A DNA stretch of 64,000 bases, from positions 124,001 through 188,000 of the forward strand of contig JAJPKA010000020.1 in assembly GCA_021323945.1 (NCBI GenBank). The letters run 5' to 3'. Under the pieces are notes generated by a model, which was not told where the DNA came from, searched no databases, and saw only the letters and a program-made list of their open reading frames with translations. Each line of letters begins with the position of its first letter. Position 1 is the stretch's first letter. A program made the translations under genes and the position numbers. This document shows, one piece after another, positions 37,485-46,527 of the stretch. Source of the DNA: Pseudomonadota bacterium (lineage in GTDB: Bacteria; Desulfobacterota; Binatia; Binatales; Binataceae).

Positions 37485-39293
37485 CTAACCTCCAAGTCGC
37501 ATCAAAACAAGGCTATTCCCACGGTGCTGAGCGGAATCCCACGGATAAACCGGTTCGGACAGTGCTGCATATCCTGCGACATTGATGCTACCTACATCAC
37601 GACGGCGCACGATCAGCCAGCGGAGATGACCATCTCGAACCGCTGATCCCAGCTCTGAAGTGGAGTCATACTGCGGTATGGGATGGGCCAGGCCGAGATA
37701 GAACACTGGCGGCTGAGTCCTGAAGGCGGCCAATTCATCCTCATGTGCCCCGATTAACTGACGCGTAGCTTTTGCGAATTGCTTTTCCCCTCTCCATCTG
37801 TCACCTGCTGGCATAGCTACAAAGAAAAGGTAAGACAAAAATAAATAGCTGCTTACACCAAAAGAAAGCAGTACTCGCCGGCGACTGTAGTTGGTCGATG
37901 CAAACACGATAGTGGCCATCGAAATAATCCAGCTTACCAGGAAGATTTTCTGAGCGGGCAATGCTGGTAACACGGAGTACGGGTATGGGAGCAAGCGTTG
38001 CACCGGGGTTAAGACAATTCCCGAACCGGTCACGAGCACGGCAAACGAACAGAAGCCTACCTTCAACAATAAACCAGTCAACTTCCCAATCATTCGACTG
38101 TCGCTCGCGAACAATCGTGCAACCATGATCGCTGCCGCAGGCAATACTGGCAGAATGTAATAACTGCGGCGCGACCCGGAAAGTGTGAAAAAGATGAATA
38201 ATGACCAGAAAAAAGCGAGCACGAAGCGGTTAGCCTTCGCGAGCCTGCTTTCTTCCGACGCAGCGTCGGACCCTGAACTGTGAGCATGGACCATTGCCGC
38301 GGGCAGGAGGGCGGACCAGGGCGCCATCAACAAAAAGATCACATAAACATAGAGATAGATAGGTCCGCGATGATCGAACGGAGCGAAGTACCTCTGGATA
38401 TTTTCGCGGTAGACCATATACAGCCCCTTCGCCGAGCCGGTATTACAAAGCGAAACGGCGAACGGCACCAGATAGATGATGGCGGCCAATGGCACAGCTG
38501 GAACCGTGTATCGGTTGAAGAGCCAGCGATTCTGCTCGGTTAGCCAACTAATGCGTTCACCAAGTGTTCCATGCCTCAAGTGAAGGGCTAATTCCTGCCA
38601 ACCGTTGGCAATGCACGAGTAAACACAGATGACGAGGATCGGCAGGACAAAGCCTAATAATCCCTTCATCAAGGAAGTTAGTGCCATTATTGACCAAATT
38701 GTTATGACCCACCATCCGGCGCGTTGGCCTCGGGAGGCAAAGATCAGCAGCACGGCAAGCATACCTGCCACCGTCTCGACATCGGCTGACGCGTTGCGGG
38801 ACCAGAAAGCGAAGCTAAAACTCGTGGCCAGAACGAGGCCTGCGATTACTCCAGTTCTGAGGTCGTAAAGATGTCGCGTCAACAGGACGAGCATTACAAC
38901 TGCCAACATTCCGGCGAGGGCCGATGGCAGTCTGGTTGCCGCCTCGTTCACACCACCCGTAATCCAAGCCGAAGCCACCACCAGCCAGTAGGAACCCAGT
39001 GGTTTGTCGAAGTAGACTTTACCGTTGATCGTCGGCCAGAAGTAGTTTCCGCTAAGCAGCATCTCGCGAGCTACTTCGCCCCAGCGAAACTCCGAGGCCC
39101 ACAGGGCACGCGTGCCCAGCCTGACGAGGTATAAAATCATGGTCAGGGCGACGAGTGCCACAAATGCCCAATGCGAATAGGTAACCGGCAGAGATTCACC
39201 GTTTGAAGCGACTTCGCCGGCGGATCGCTCTGGCTCGACCCGGCCCTTTCGAGTCGGCGCAAGTTCCTGACTTCCCGCAATAACTTGATGCAT
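37485..39293 (-). CDS. ArnT-like GT-C glycosyltransferase (PMT/GT83 family)
   Basis: A polytopic protein of about 602 residues that moves a sugar from a polyprenyl-phosphate donor onto an acceptor at the periplasmic face. The first external loop holds the catalytic signature LWASEFRWGEVAREMLLSG followed by YFDKPLGSYWLVVASAWITG, as in ArnT/PMT enzymes. About a dozen membrane spans follow, for example AILIYLVPFAVSL-like segments and SLFIFFTLSGSRRSYYILPV. Target (lipid A, pilin or other) is not evident. It faces the pilus genes across 340 bases, is divergent from the TadG-like gene and is one of several GT-C-type proteins in the region. Confidence 0.85.
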   Translation of the reverse strand: MHQVIAGSQELAPTRKGRVEPERSAGEVASNGESLPVTYSHWAFVALVALTMILYLVRLGTRALWASEFRWGEVAREMLLSGNYFWPTINGKVYFDKPLGSYWLVVASAWITGGVNEAATRLPSALAGMLAVVMLVLLTRHLYDLRTGVIAGLVLATSFSFAFWSRNASADVETVAGMLAVLLIFASRGQRAGWWVITIWSIMALTSLMKGLLGFVLPILVICVYSCIANGWQELALHLRHGTLGERISWLTEQNRWLFNRYTVPAVPLAAIIYLVPFAVSLCNTGSAKGLYMVYRENIQRYFAPFDHRGPIYLYVYVIFLLMAPWSALLPAAMVHAHSSGSDAASEESRLAKANRFVLAFFWSLFIFFTLSGSRRSYYILPVLPAAAIMVARLFASDSRMIGKLTGLLLKVGFCSFAVLVTGSGIVLTPVQRLLPYPYSVLPALPAQKIFLVSWIISMATIVFASTNYSRRRVLLSFGVSSYLFLSYLFFVAMPAGDRWRGEKQFAKATRQLIGAHEDELAAFRTQPPVFYLGLAHPIPQYDSTSELGSAVRDGHLRWLIVRRRDVGSINVAGYAALSEPVYPWDSAQHRGNSLVLMRLGG

Positions 39294-39633
39294 AACCAAA
39301 GGGTCGCAATACCAGCCCTTCGGGGCAAGAAGATGCTTCGCCGGTCTAGCGAATCTCGGTGAGGTCGAACCGATTTTGGCTTAACTGCCGGCGCTGAATA
39401 GCTGAATCATCGTCAGGCGGCTGACAAAAGATTGCCTGTCTCACAACAACACTTGCCGCGACTTGGCACACGCTAAACACACAAATTTCGATTCCGAAGC
39501 CAGGATATCCAAATGCACGATTGAGCAGACTTATCGAGAGGTCGTCCGCTTCTCTTCCCAAAGTTTCAGTGGCTGAGAGCAGTGGCACAATTATTGTTTC
39601 GCCCTTCTCGACGCGTAGGAGCACGCATTCATT
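39294..39633. promoter_or_regulatory. Divergent gap between ArnT-like gene and TadG-like gene
   Basis: A 340-base gap. A minus-strand open frame covers most of it (98 codons, 39346-39642) but has no ribosome site, no recognisable domain and overlaps the TadG-like start, so I regard it as spurious. The region probably carries the promoters of both divergent genes. Confidence 0.3.
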
Positions 39634-40857
39634 TTGAAACAAATTATTGGCAAATGTCCTGGTCTCGAACGCAAAAGATTTTTAAAGACACATGCCAATA
39701 ACCAATCATTCATTCACGCAAACTCTTTCGCCTCAGGTCAAATTCTCGTATTGGTTGCAATAGCGATCCTGGTGTTGTTCGGTTTTGTTGCGTTGGCGCT
39801 CGACATCAGTCTGACCTGGGGCACACGACGCAGAATGCAGACGGCGGCTGATGCCGCGGCGTTGGCTGGTGCAGTAGCGAGCCGTCTTAATCAGGATGTG
39901 ACGGCGGCGGCGGATAGTGCGGCTGCCTTAAATGGTTTCGCCAACGGAACAGCCGGTGTCACAGTTACGATTGTCAATCCATACAGTGATGCTTCATGTA
40001 CGCAAGATTGTGTAAAAGTCGCAATATCACAGCCTCAATCAACTTATTTTCTAAGGACGCTTGGATTTAACCAGATAAACGTTGCCGCGAGTGCGGTTGC
40101 CGGTTCAATCGATTCCAGTACCTGCTTCTACGCTTTGGGCTCGTCTCCGGGTCTGACCGTCTCTGGCAATGCCAACATCAATTTGTCCTGCGGTGCAGCA
40201 ATTAACTCTTCGGCCACCTGCAGTGGTAACGGCTTTTTCAAAGCAACTTCTATCGGAATCGCCGACAGTGTATCGACACAAGACAACTGCTCGTTTATTC
40301 CATCCCCAAATACCGGTATCAGCGCAGTAGCTGACCCGTTCTCGTATCTGGGTAGCCAACCCGCTTGTTCTGGTGGTGGGATCTTCATTCCCGGCGTCAG
40401 CGGACCCGGCTCTTACTGTGGCGGGATTAGGCTCACTGGCAATACGACACTTACGTTGCAGCCGGGCATTTACAACCTTGGTTCCGGAGGTTTGACGATT
40501 ACCGGTAATGTCAATATCAACGGAACAGGAGTGACTTTCATTACGAGCGGTCCGATCAATATTAGCAGTAACGTGACTGCTACTCTGAGTGCGCCAACAT
40601 CGGGCAGTTACGAAGGAATATTGTTCTGGAGCACATCGACTGGCGGCAGTAGCATTACCGGCAACAGCAACTCAACTTTTGATGGCACGTTCTATTTCCC
40701 CAATAGCTCGCTCAGTTATACCGGCAACAGTAGCAACTCTGGTTACACGATCATTGCCGCTGCCCACGTGCTGTTTCAGGGAAATGCTACCATCAAAAAT
40801 AACTACTCATCGCTTGCCCACGGCTCCCCGGCGAAGTCCAGCACACTGTACGAATGA
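39634..40857 (+). CDS. TadG-like protein with beta-helix-like passenger
   Basis: A 407-residue protein. An N-terminal TadE/G-type helix (SGQILVLVAIAILVLFGFVA, about residues 32-55) is followed by ALDISLTWGTRRRMQTAADA, the common start of Tad minor pilin-like proteins. The remaining 270 residues repeat short turns with Asn/Gly/Thr/Ser (GNANINLSC, TGNTTLTLQPG, TGNVNINGTG, SGPINISSNVTATL, ITGNSNSTFDG), which looks like a right-handed beta-helix with an asparagine ladder. At least ten N-X-S/T sites are present. Starts at TTG; the start is uncertain. It is the first gene of a plus-strand trio with two TadE-like genes, facing the main tad operon. Confidence 0.7.
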   Translation: MKQIIGKCPGLERKRFLKTHANNQSFIHANSFASGQILVLVAIAILVLFGFVALALDISLTWGTRRRMQTAADAAALAGAVASRLNQDVTAAADSAAALNGFANGTAGVTVTIVNPYSDASCTQDCVKVAISQPQSTYFLRTLGFNQINVAASAVAGSIDSSTCFYALGSSPGLTVSGNANINLSCGAAINSSATCSGNGFFKATSIGIADSVSTQDNCSFIPSPNTGISAVADPFSYLGSQPACSGGGIFIPGVSGPGSYCGGIRLTGNTTLTLQPGIYNLGSGGLTITGNVNINGTGVTFITSGPINISSNVTATLSAPTSGSYEGILFWSTSTGGSSITGNSNSTFDGTFYFPNSSLSYTGNSSNSGYTIIAAAHVLFQGNATIKNNYSSLAHGSPAKSSTLYE

Positions 40858-40873
40858 TTATTCGCAAAGGGCT

Positions 40874-41314
40874 GTGCTTCAACGGGGCTGGAAGGGCCAA
40901 AGCATGGTTGAACTTGCCTTTGCTCTTCCCGTCCTTGTGCTCTTGCTTTTGGCAGCAGCTGACTTTGGCCGTCTATTCTACGTATGGATCGCGGTAAACA
41001 ACGCCGCGCGAGCGGGCGCACAGTATGGCTCCCAAAGCGTCATAACCGCAGCTAATTCCGCTGGCATGATATTGGCGGCTCTGACCGATGGGGCAAACGT
41101 TGCCGGTCTGACCGCGACTGCCAGCCAATGTACCTGTGCGACAGGCACCAACGTGACAGCTTGCTCCGGCAGTTCGTATAACTGCACAAATGCTCCTTAC
41201 GCCACTTACGTCGAGGTTGACACGCAAGCGCCGTTCTCGACGATCGTCCCGTATCCAGGGATACCATCTTCGCTTACCGTGAAGGGCAAAGCGATTATGC
41301 AGGTTTCGGGATGA
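40874..41314 (+). CDS. TadE-like minor pseudopilin
   Basis: A protein of about 146 residues with the TadE motif at the N-terminus: GQSMVELAFALPVLVLLLL, a prepilin-like region with Glu near position 5 after the glycine, then LLAAADFGRLFYVWIAVNNA and a periplasmic domain with cysteines (QCTCATGTNVTAC, SYNC). A GTG at 40874 is chosen because TadE proteins have a short basic leader; ATG at 40904 is the alternative. The stop overlaps the next ATG by four bases, so the two are coupled. TadE pseudopilins help assemble the Flp pilus. Confidence 0.75.
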   Translation: MLQRGWKGQSMVELAFALPVLVLLLLAAADFGRLFYVWIAVNNAARAGAQYGSQSVITAANSAGMILAALTDGANVAGLTATASQCTCATGTNVTACSGSSYNCTNAPYATYVEVDTQAPFSTIVPYPGIPSSLTVKGKAIMQVSG

Positions 41315-41718
41315 GCTACAGAACCCAGAGACCCAGTGATCGAGGTTGGCTTCCCGGTCAGACAATGACTGAATTCGCGATTGTCGCCTTGGTCTCATTC
41401 GTCCTGTTGTTTGCCATCATCCAGATGGGAGTTCTTATCTACGATTACAACATGATCTGTTCGGCCGCACGAGAGGCGGTCCGTTATGCTATTGTTCATC
41501 CCAGTAACACTTCGGGGATAGTGAATGCGGCCATCAATTCAGCACCATTCCTGAGCCCGAGCAACGTAACGGTAAATACTGCAATCACTGATCCCAACGA
41601 TTCAACTCAACAAGATGCCAAAGTTACGATTTCATACGCTTACACCCTGCGAATACCATTTTTGCCTTCCATCGGTTTGACTTTAGCCAGCAGCTCGCAG
41701 ATGGTTTTGGCCCAGTAG
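41311..41718 (+). CDS. TadE-like minor pseudopilin
   Basis: A 135-residue protein with a TadE-type leader: GWLPGQTMTEFAIVALVSFV (about residues 12-31), with Glu after a short stretch from glycine, then a membrane helix and MICSAAREAVRYAIVHPSN, the TadE periplasmic start. Overlaps the previous TadE gene by four bases. TadE and TadG-like proteins are processed by the Tad prepilin peptidase in known systems, but this enzyme is not present in the window. Confidence 0.8.
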   Translation: MSYRTQRPSDRGWLPGQTMTEFAIVALVSFVLLFAIIQMGVLIYDYNMICSAAREAVRYAIVHPSNTSGIVNAAINSAPFLSPSNVTVNTAITDPNDSTQQDAKVTISYAYTLRIPFLPSIGLTLASSSQMVLAQ

Positions 41719-41816
41719 CAGGCAGACACTTCGAATCAACTTCCATCGGGAATCAGAAGGCCGGACTCGGAGTCGTTGATCGCGGCTCGAAACAAGTAGA
41801 CGGCATCTAGAGGGCG

Positions 41817-43409
41817 ATGATGCCCAAATGTAGAGGCGAGTCCGCCCGCGCTGTAGAATCCGCAGTCCTCCTTGCACAAGGAGCACGCCCAAACAGGTTA
41901 TCGTTGCTCCAATACTGCCCGATTCTAGTGCTGACCCTGATTGTTTTGGGTAATGTCTGGCAACGTACCGATCCGGACTTGTGGGGTCATATACGTTTTG
42001 GGCAGGAAATGTTGTCGCTGGGTCGCATAGTGGCTCGTGATCGATATTCATATACGGCTTATGGCTATCCTTGGAACGATTATGAATACCTGACCGAAAT
42101 CATTATGGCGGCCATTTACAACGCTGCGGGTGTCCGCGGCTTGAAGTTGTGGAAGCTCGCTTGCGTGTCGCTTACGGTTCTCTTTTTAGTTGAAGGATTG
42201 GCCGAAACAGGTGCACCCAGTCTGATCCAACTCAGTATGCTCGGATTCGCGGTTCTGGCCTCTGGTCAATTCAGCCAGTTCCGCCCTCAACTGCATAGCT
42301 ACGTCCTTTTTGCGCTCACGCTGGCATTGCTCGCCCGGGGCAATTTCAGGAGATCCGGGCTAATTTGGCTTATGATCCCGGTGATGTTCCTGTGGAGCAA
42401 CCTACATGGCGGATTCGTGATCGGTCTGATCACACTAGCCCTGTACGCGACGACCGCTGCTATTATGGCATTGTCGAGCCAAGGATCAGCCGGGCACCAC
42501 GGGGAAGTTCTGACAATCGTCGGCTTCGCTGGCACCGCAACGCTGCTCCCACCGCATGGTCTGATAGCATGGCGGGCGGTGCTAACGACGCTATCGAATC
42601 CGCTGACCTATAAGATTTTCACTGAGTGGCAACCACTCGACACCGCCATTGCCAGGCAATGGAGCTTCAACCACTGCGGAATAGTTATGTACCTTTTCCT
42701 GATTGGTTTGTGGCTTGCCTTGACAGGCTCAGTTGTAAAGTGCCGCCGCGGTGGTGATCTACCGCTGATAATAATTGCTATCGCAACGGGAATCGCGGCC
42801 TTGAAATCTGTACGCAATATGCCTTTTGCGGCGATGGCCTGTGCGCTGCCCGCGGCTCGTCACCTCGGCTTGATGCTGGATCCCCGAACACGGACGAGCC
42901 GTTCTTTCGGAAGAGTACCTCATTGGGCCCAGTACGCCTTGGCTCTTGCAGCACTGCTTTTGACCAATCGGGAGATTCTATCGTCGCAGCTCCAGACTGA
43001 CATGGCTTATCCATCTTCTGCGGTTCGCTTCATGAGGGAACGGGGATTACGGGGAAACGTGCTCGTGTATTTTTGTTGGGCTGAGTATGTAATCTGGCAT
43101 CTGCACGACGCTAAAGTATTCTTCGATAGTCGTTACGATATGGTTTATCCAGCGCAGGTGACGAATGACTATCTAGCTTTCTACTGGGATTTGCCGGGTG
43201 CCGAAAAAATTCTAACGCGCTATGACCATGATTTCGTGTTGTTTCCAAGTGCGGAAAAGGTATGTGAGGAGATGATAAAGATGCCTGGCTGGAAATTGAT
43301 ATTCCATGACGCCACTGCGTCGCTTTTCACACGAGCCGATTCCGCTGCGGGACAGGCTATCGACCGGCCGGTGGTCGGTCCTTCTTCGCAGGTGCAATTC
43401 TTTCCCTGA
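41817..43409 (+). CDS. Polytopic membrane protein with TDPDLWGH motif (possible GT-C type)
   Basis: A 530-residue protein with about ten membrane spans. After the first span it has NVWQRTDPDLWGHIRFGQEM, a motif shared by a large uncharacterised family, often located with glycosyltransferase or pilus genes. The pair of acidic residues after the first span resembles the GT-C catalytic loop. Then come spans, FLWSNLHGGFVIGLITLALY, and a soluble C-terminus (from about 410) with FFDSRYDMVYPAQVTNDYLA. No function is known; a sugar transferase is inference. It lies 98 bases after the TadE genes and is convergent with the 730-residue membrane protein. Confidence 0.65.
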   Translation: MMPKCRGESARAVESAVLLAQGARPNRLSLLQYCPILVLTLIVLGNVWQRTDPDLWGHIRFGQEMLSLGRIVARDRYSYTAYGYPWNDYEYLTEIIMAAIYNAAGVRGLKLWKLACVSLTVLFLVEGLAETGAPSLIQLSMLGFAVLASGQFSQFRPQLHSYVLFALTLALLARGNFRRSGLIWLMIPVMFLWSNLHGGFVIGLITLALYATTAAIMALSSQGSAGHHGEVLTIVGFAGTATLLPPHGLIAWRAVLTTLSNPLTYKIFTEWQPLDTAIARQWSFNHCGIVMYLFLIGLWLALTGSVVKCRRGGDLPLIIIAIATGIAALKSVRNMPFAAMACALPAARHLGLMLDPRTRTSRSFGRVPHWAQYALALAALLLTNREILSSQLQTDMAYPSSAVRFMRERGLRGNVLVYFCWAEYVIWHLHDAKVFFDSRYDMVYPAQVTNDYLAFYWDLPGAEKILTRYDHDFVLFPSAEKVCEEMIKMPGWKLIFHDATASLFTRADSAAGQAIDRPVVGPSSQVQFFP

Positions 43410-43429
43410 GATCAGAATCGAGTAAGTGG

Positions 43430-45622
43430 TTAGTTCGAATCGGTCCGCTGCTTGTGCAGCCAGGCACTGCGGGATATAGAGGCCTTATAGCAGTTCTGAA
43501 CGAAATAAGGCTCGATCGTAATGAGCAAAAAATGCACCGGCCGGCCCGGGGGCGGCTCTCCGTTGAAGCGTGACGGATACGGATAATAAATGTCTCTCGC
43601 CTGCTGAGCGTAACGAGCGATTAAAGTTCCGGCAGCTGGAGGTGACGCAAAAGCTCCGATAGCGACCGTATGATTGGGTCCCGGACCGATCCAGACTGGG
43701 GCAATGGCCCCGTGGGTTGCCCCGCCGAGGACCAAATCCAGCCGCCGTCCCCACCGAGCGTCGGGCAGATATCCCAATTCGTGTAACCGGGCGGGTGAAA
43801 GTATGCCGAGATCATGCCCCGCACATAGGAATCGCTCGGTGCCAGTTACGAGATCACCAATCCAGGCTTGAAGTGCGGTGGTTTCGAGCTGATCGGTGAC
43901 GTGATCGTTAAGATCTCTTGTCCCGGGCGTGGGCAATTGATAGAAAGACACCCCGCCCAGCTTGAGAGGCTTAATCCCTAGTGCAGCTGGCAGTTTGTCC
44001 GCTCCCTCTGCTGCTATTATCGCTTCTACGTGATGAGCTATCAGGAAACTCCGCAACTGACGACCGGCGTCTCTGAGCGGAAGTCCCGTAAGTGCCGCAC
44101 TAACAGCGGGCCAGCGCTGAAATTCCTCCGGTGTAGGACCCATCCAGGCGCCGGACATCGTAAAGTACATTCCTGTTTCCGCCTGCCACAGCATGCTCGG
44201 GCCAGTGACTCCATAGGGGAAAATCACCACGTTTTCGTTCGGATGAAGTACTTTTTGATAAAGCCGAGTGGCAAAAAAAGGAGGATTCTCATAGCGCTCA
44301 GGCCACATGAACAACGCGAAATTAGGCAAGTACCCAATCAATACGTAAGCGACCAGTACTCTGGTCAGACCTGACCGGGGCTGGGCTGAAGATAACGCAA
44401 TCAGCAAAGCAGCGATCAGGAAACCATAGTTTGCGAGCCGAACTGGCAATGCCTGGTTTAGCAGTGGCAAGTTGAAAAGCCTTGACCAGGGTAGCCTGCA
44501 AAGCGCCTCGTCGCCAACGTGCAAGACCGGCCCCATTGATGCCACCATCACAAAGCCCAGCATTACCGCAAGCACACGTGACACTGATTGAGACCATCTG
44601 GTCAAACAGAATTCAAGCAACAATGCGAGCAGCGGCAAGCCAAGGTAAAACTCATTTTCTTGCAGATTGCCAAAATTGCGCGAAGCCAGCAGTTGGTAAG
44701 AGTGTCGTGCCAGCAGCAATAACGGTGTTGGGTAAACGAACTCAACTAGGTCTGCCGAAAACAAGCTGGGTGGGAAAAGCGGTTCACGAGGCGCCGCACC
44801 ATTTGCCAGTGCAAAATACAAAAACGGTGACAAAATAAGAGTTGCCAGAAAATAGGCTGCCACCACCGGTAAGAGTGTCGACCGCAAACCGCTTCGACTC
44901 GCTGGACTCAGAACATAGCCGATCAGCCAGGCGATCGTACCAAGAACTGTCATCGTTGCGAAAACTTCGCTCGAGATGAGGCATTCCAGGACGAGCAGTA
45001 AGGCAAATGTCGAAGTGAACCGCGGACGGCTTAATTCTCCCTCAAGCAGCTGCACAAAAATCAGCAGAGCGAGCGGCGGCACGAAGTTGGCAGTAAAACA
45101 CAGATGACCGCCCAAAATATGCCCGAATTCATAGGGCGAAAAGCCATAAACCGCTCCTCCGACGAGTCCGGCCAGAAAGCGCCCGGCGATCCGTCGGCAG
45201 AGTAGAAACGACGCCCACGCCGAAATCGCGGGACCCAGCAATGCAACGATATTGTACGAAATGACCGGACCAAGCGCCCAAGTAACAGGTGCCATCGTTA
45301 AGGCAATTGCAGGGATCGATGTCGTCCACGTTAAATTCGCGCCGGTGGGTGCCCAGATCACTCTTGAAATGAAGGGATTCAGCCCATGAGCAAGTGCATG
45401 AGGCCACCAAACCAAAAACCACATCATCTGCGATGGATCAGCCGTGAGCCCGATATGAAAGGTCGCCGGATGGCGGATTACTGGCAAAGCCACGAACGCT
45501 AACGCGATCGTAACGTAGACCGCGAACGCTAAAAGCTGATCAGGGTCTGAGCATTTCGCGCCGCGCCGACGGGGCAGTTGGACCGCCTGTGGGACGAGCC
45601 GGCGTTGTGCTGCCGCCCTCAT
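43430..45622 (-). CDS. GT-C-like large membrane protein coupled to tadC
   Basis: A 730-residue protein with about 11-12 membrane spans in the first 460 residues and a soluble periplasmic C-terminus. Between spans 1 and 2 it has LTADPSQMMWFLVWWPHALA, with an acidic residue at the place of the GT-C catalytic site; VVYGFSPYEF-like and PFLYFALANG stretches resemble polyprenyl-linked glycosyltransferases (YfhO/PMT-like). The start codon overlaps the tadC stop (ATGA), so it is translated with the pilus operon. It is not a known Tad component, so it may modify the pilus or another surface molecule. Function is inferred. Confidence 0.65.
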   Translation of the reverse strand: MRAAAQRRLVPQAVQLPRRRGAKCSDPDQLLAFAVYVTIALAFVALPVIRHPATFHIGLTADPSQMMWFLVWWPHALAHGLNPFISRVIWAPTGANLTWTTSIPAIALTMAPVTWALGPVISYNIVALLGPAISAWASFLLCRRIAGRFLAGLVGGAVYGFSPYEFGHILGGHLCFTANFVPPLALLIFVQLLEGELSRPRFTSTFALLLVLECLISSEVFATMTVLGTIAWLIGYVLSPASRSGLRSTLLPVVAAYFLATLILSPFLYFALANGAAPREPLFPPSLFSADLVEFVYPTPLLLLARHSYQLLASRNFGNLQENEFYLGLPLLALLLEFCLTRWSQSVSRVLAVMLGFVMVASMGPVLHVGDEALCRLPWSRLFNLPLLNQALPVRLANYGFLIAALLIALSSAQPRSGLTRVLVAYVLIGYLPNFALFMWPERYENPPFFATRLYQKVLHPNENVVIFPYGVTGPSMLWQAETGMYFTMSGAWMGPTPEEFQRWPAVSAALTGLPLRDAGRQLRSFLIAHHVEAIIAAEGADKLPAALGIKPLKLGGVSFYQLPTPGTRDLNDHVTDQLETTALQAWIGDLVTGTERFLCAGHDLGILSPARLHELGYLPDARWGRRLDLVLGGATHGAIAPVWIGPGPNHTVAIGAFASPPAAGTLIARYAQQARDIYYPYPSRFNGEPPPGRPVHFLLITIEPYFVQNCYKASISRSAWLHKQRTDSN

Positions 45623-46518
45623 TTCAATTGAGTAAACATTCGCACGATTTGGAGCGCAGCAGGACCCAGTACGATTAGCAACATCGCCGGCAGAATCAGG
45701 AAGACAAGCGGGATTAACATTTTAACCGCGGCCTTATGGGCAGCCTCCTCGGCGGCCAGTCGTCGCTGCGAATTGAGCAGCTCCGCGCTTGCGCGCAAAG
45801 CGGGAGCGATTTGTGCCCCGGCCTTCTGGCTTTGAATGGCCAGCGCCGCCAAGGCCTTGACTTCTTCCACCCCGTTGCGATCCGCCAGATCCTTGAGGCT
45901 GGCCTCCATGCTGCGTCCGGCCGACATATGGGCTGCGGTGGTTGAAAGTTCCCTTCCCAGGAGACGACCCTGACGTTCGGCCTCGCGTCCCACCAGCCTT
46001 ACGGCTTCGGCGAATCCTACACCTGCTTCCAAACTAACCACCAGTAGTGCCAGGATGTCAGGAAGTTCGGTTTTGATCCGCTGCTGGCGTTTGGTGGCAC
46101 GCCGCTTCACGATGTAGGTGGGTATCGCGTAGCCGACCAAAAGCCCTGTGGCGCACATCCCGATGATGGATTTGCGAAGCGCTGCGGCAAGAACAATGCC
46201 CAACAGCGCAAGACCAATCATCAATGCTGTTCGGCCGAGTTGAAACAGTGCAATCGCTCGAGCGCCGCGAAAGCCGGCATACATTAGAGTAGTCGGAAGC
46301 TTACGCTCGAAGGAGCTCGCAGGGGGCGTTGCCGGCCAGCGGTCGAGTGCCTGTTCCACCAAGGCCGAAACCCCACTTGCTAAACCTCGCCGAGCCGGCG
46401 CGCGTCCGGAAAGGCGGGTGACGATCGGCGGACCCGCATCAGAGACTGCTCGGTATAATGTGAAGCAGGCGACGATGGTGAGGATGAACAAGGCGGGATA
46501 TAGCATCGAAAATGGCAT
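45619..46518 (-). CDS. tadC: Flp pilus assembly protein TadC (type II secretion F family)
   Basis: A 299-residue inner-membrane platform protein with the T2SF domain (about residues 150-285). It has KTELPDILALLVVSLEAGVG, AVRLVGREAERQGRLLGREL and the ending KAAVKMLIPLVFLILPAMLL, standard in TadC. The N-terminal part (to 70) is less conserved. It follows tadB by eight bases and its stop overlaps the start of the GT-C-like gene. Together with TadB it forms the inner-membrane platform turned by TadA. Confidence 0.92.
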   Translation of the reverse strand: MPFSMLYPALFILTIVACFTLYRAVSDAGPPIVTRLSGRAPARRGLASGVSALVEQALDRWPATPPASSFERKLPTTLMYAGFRGARAIALFQLGRTALMIGLALLGIVLAAALRKSIIGMCATGLLVGYAIPTYIVKRRATKRQQRIKTELPDILALLVVSLEAGVGFAEAVRLVGREAERQGRLLGRELSTTAAHMSAGRSMEASLKDLADRNGVEEVKALAALAIQSQKAGAQIAPALRASAELLNSQRRLAAEEAAHKAAVKMLIPLVFLILPAMLLIVLGPAALQIVRMFTQLK

Positions 46519-46527
46519 CGTCTGGTT

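Noticed and set aside
39346-39642. A 98-codon minus-strand frame between the ArnT-like and TadG-like genes
   Set aside because: No ribosome site, odd composition, overlaps the TadG-like start. Not counted as a gene.
39634-40857. N-linked glycosylation by a PglB-like enzyme
   Set aside because: The many N-X-S/T sites are suggestive, but none of the membrane proteins here has the WWDYG motif of STT3/PglB. The Asn pattern is more simply explained by a beta-helix ladder.
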